Shown: positions 4,948 to 6,046 of the stretch, piece after piece | How positions within the stretch are numbered: the stretch's first letter is position 1 | Layout: each line of letters begins with the position of its first letter | From: Ferruginibacter sp. | Lineage (GTDB): Bacteria; Bacteroidota; Bacteroidia; Chitinophagales; Chitinophagaceae | NCBI GenBank assembly: GCA_025362765.1 | Contig: JANYFI010000787.1 | Span: forward strand, 1-6,046 | Direction of reading: 5' to 3' | Length of the DNA: 6,046 nt | Notes under the pieces: generated by a model | The model's input: the letters and a program-made list of their open reading frames with translations, nothing else | Databases searched by the model: none | Told to the model about the DNA's origin: nothing | Translations under genes and position numbers: made by a program

Positions 4948-6046
4948 TTAACCAAACTTTTGTTTTCCCATACCTAATGCCAACATCACCATTACGGATA
5001 TGGCTATTAAAATACCATAGCTGAGCCCCAGATTAAATTCATCTTTTGCATGTATGAAGAAAATGATGACTGAGCTGCAAACGGAAATAACAATATAACT
5101 CATGCCGCCAGACAGGCCACTGGCAATACCGCCATTTTTTGGGAAGCGGCCTAAACAGTAAGTGAAAAAATTATTAAAAGTGTACCCTGCCGCCAGCTGA
5201 ATAACAAAGGCAAATGATAAAAGTGTGTAAAGGTTGCTGATATACCAGCTATTGATGAGCATGGCAATTACAAACAATACCTGCAATGTTATATTTACAA
5301 CCATTCTTTTAAAGAAAGGACGGGTAATGGTGGCCTTACCAAAAAAGCCGCCAATCATCCACGCAATGCCCAGCAACAAAGAACTATAGCCAGCAACAAT
5401 GGCAGATCGGTTCAGCGTGTGTTCTATAATAAATGGTCCCGTCATGTTGAACATGATCACCATACAATAAGCCAGGCCACACATGATAAGTCCGAGGGTA
5501 AAGTCGGATGTTTTTACCATTGTTAAATATACTCTTGCAATGCTCCTCATTTTAAAAGGATAAAAGTGCGGCAGCGTTTCAGCACTGTATATAAACTCCA
5601 GTACCAACAGCAAAACAGCAAAGCCTGCTAAAAAATAAAAATTGGATTGCCAGCCAAAAGACGCTTGCAGGTAACCGCCAATAAATGGTGCAACGATGGG
5701 GCCGGTACTCCAGATGATGGAAAAGAGACTTAAATAATGTTTTAATTTATCACCGCTAAACAGGTCAATAAAATACGCCCGCTTGCCAACAACTACAGTT
5801 CCCACGGTGATGCCGTGCAAAATGCGCATGGCATAAATAATATAGATGTTGCTTGTGTTGGCTATTACAATACAGGATGCGGCAAAGAGCACCAGGCAAA
5901 GCATACCGATACGATACCTGCCAAAACTATCCAGCACACTGCCGATAAATAATTGTGTAATACCATAGCTTACCAAAAAAAGTGTAAGCGTTAACTGCAC
6001 TTGTATATTGCTAACATGTAGCGCACCCGCCATGTTCGGCAGCGAC
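4948..6046 (-). CDS. Bcr/CflA-like MFS efflux transporter, 5' end outside window
   Basis: This is an inner-membrane proton-coupled transporter of the major facilitator superfamily, DHA1 type, closest by eye to the Bcr/CflA drug-efflux group. The reading frame stays open through the right edge (residues SLPN precede the Met at 6033), and in this family that LP-containing loop follows the first membrane helix. The Met at 6033 is therefore internal, and roughly 20-30 residues with helix 1 are missing. Counting from that Met, the visible marks are the VQLTLTLF entry to helix 2, MFS motif A at 31-39 (G31, D35, G38, R39), R70 in helix 4, the RAYFIDLFSGD segment at 85-95 typical of Bcr, and the helix-5 motif GPIVAPFIGG at 111-120. 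About eleven hydrophobic helices can be counted to the C-terminus. Substrate is unknown; annotations such as bicyclomycin or chloramphenicol resistance are group names only. It is separated from the phosphatases by a long gap and is probably not co-regulated with them. Confidence 0.9.
   Translation of the reverse strand, partial: SLPNMAGALHVSNIQVQLTLTLFLVSYGITQLFIGSVLDSFGRYRIGMLCLVLFAASCIVIANTSNIYIIYAMRILHGITVGTVVVGKRAYFIDLFSGDKLKHYLSLFSIIWSTGPIVAPFIGGYLQASFGWQSNFYFLAGFAVLLLVLEFIYSAETLPHFYPFKMRSIARVYLTMVKTSDFTLGLIMCGLAYCMVIMFNMTGPFIIEHTLNRSAIVAGYSSLLLGIAWMIGGFFGKATITRPFFKRMVVNITLQVLFVIAMLINSWYISNLYTLLSFAFVIQLAAGYTFNNFFTYCLGRFPKNGGIASGLSGGMSYIVISVCSSVIIFFIHAKDEFNLGLSYGILIAISVMVMLALGMGKQKFG

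Noticed and set aside
6031..6033. ATG at 6033 as the true start of the transporter
   Set aside because: The frame continues open to the window edge with family-like residues, and starting here would remove the first membrane helix.

Overview
The window looks like a stretch of a Bacteroidota chromosome, most likely Chitinophagaceae or a related family; the family is inferred from overall protein flavour, not shown. The evidence is moderately AT-rich DNA, start codons preceded by A/T-rich leaders without Shine-Dalgarno sequences, TAnnTTTG promoter elements, three exported enzymes whose signal peptides end in Ala-X-Ala/Gly followed by Gln, and a close match to the PafA alkaline phosphatase of Elizabethkingia. 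All four recognised genes lie on the minus strand, so transcription runs right to left.

From right to left: (1) the 3' part of a Bcr/CflA-like MFS drug-efflux transporter, whose start lies outside the window; (2) a gap of about 595 bp with no convincing gene, holding a good TAnnTTTG element, a perfect inverted repeat just upstream of it, a tandem 10-bp repeat and a GC-rich palindrome next to a T tract; (3) an exported alkaline-phosphatase-superfamily hydrolase of uncertain substrate; (4) 23 bp further on, an exported purple-acid-phosphatase-like metallophosphoesterase with an N-terminal fibronectin-like domain; (5) after 81 bp containing another TAnnTTTG element, a full-length PafA-type alkaline phosphatase with every known active-site residue; (6) about 225 bp at the left edge with no supported gene and at most a weak terminator-like hairpin.

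The coherent unit is the three-gene exported phosphatase cluster at 226-4352. It combines two unrelated catalytic folds: the alkaline phosphatase superfamily (twice, with different active sites) and the calcineurin-like dinuclear metallophosphoesterase fold. The simplest reading is release of phosphate from different organic phosphates in the periplasm or outside the cell. PafA handles monoesters; the other two substrates are unknown. No phosphate transporter, SusC/D pair, regulator or two-component system is visible here. The MFS transporter is separated by the large gap and is probably an unrelated neighbour. I see no mobile element, CRISPR array, tRNA or rRNA, and no clear sign of a wholly new system. 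The most unusual parts are the unassigned hydrolase at 3246-4352 and the structured regulatory-looking gap upstream of it.
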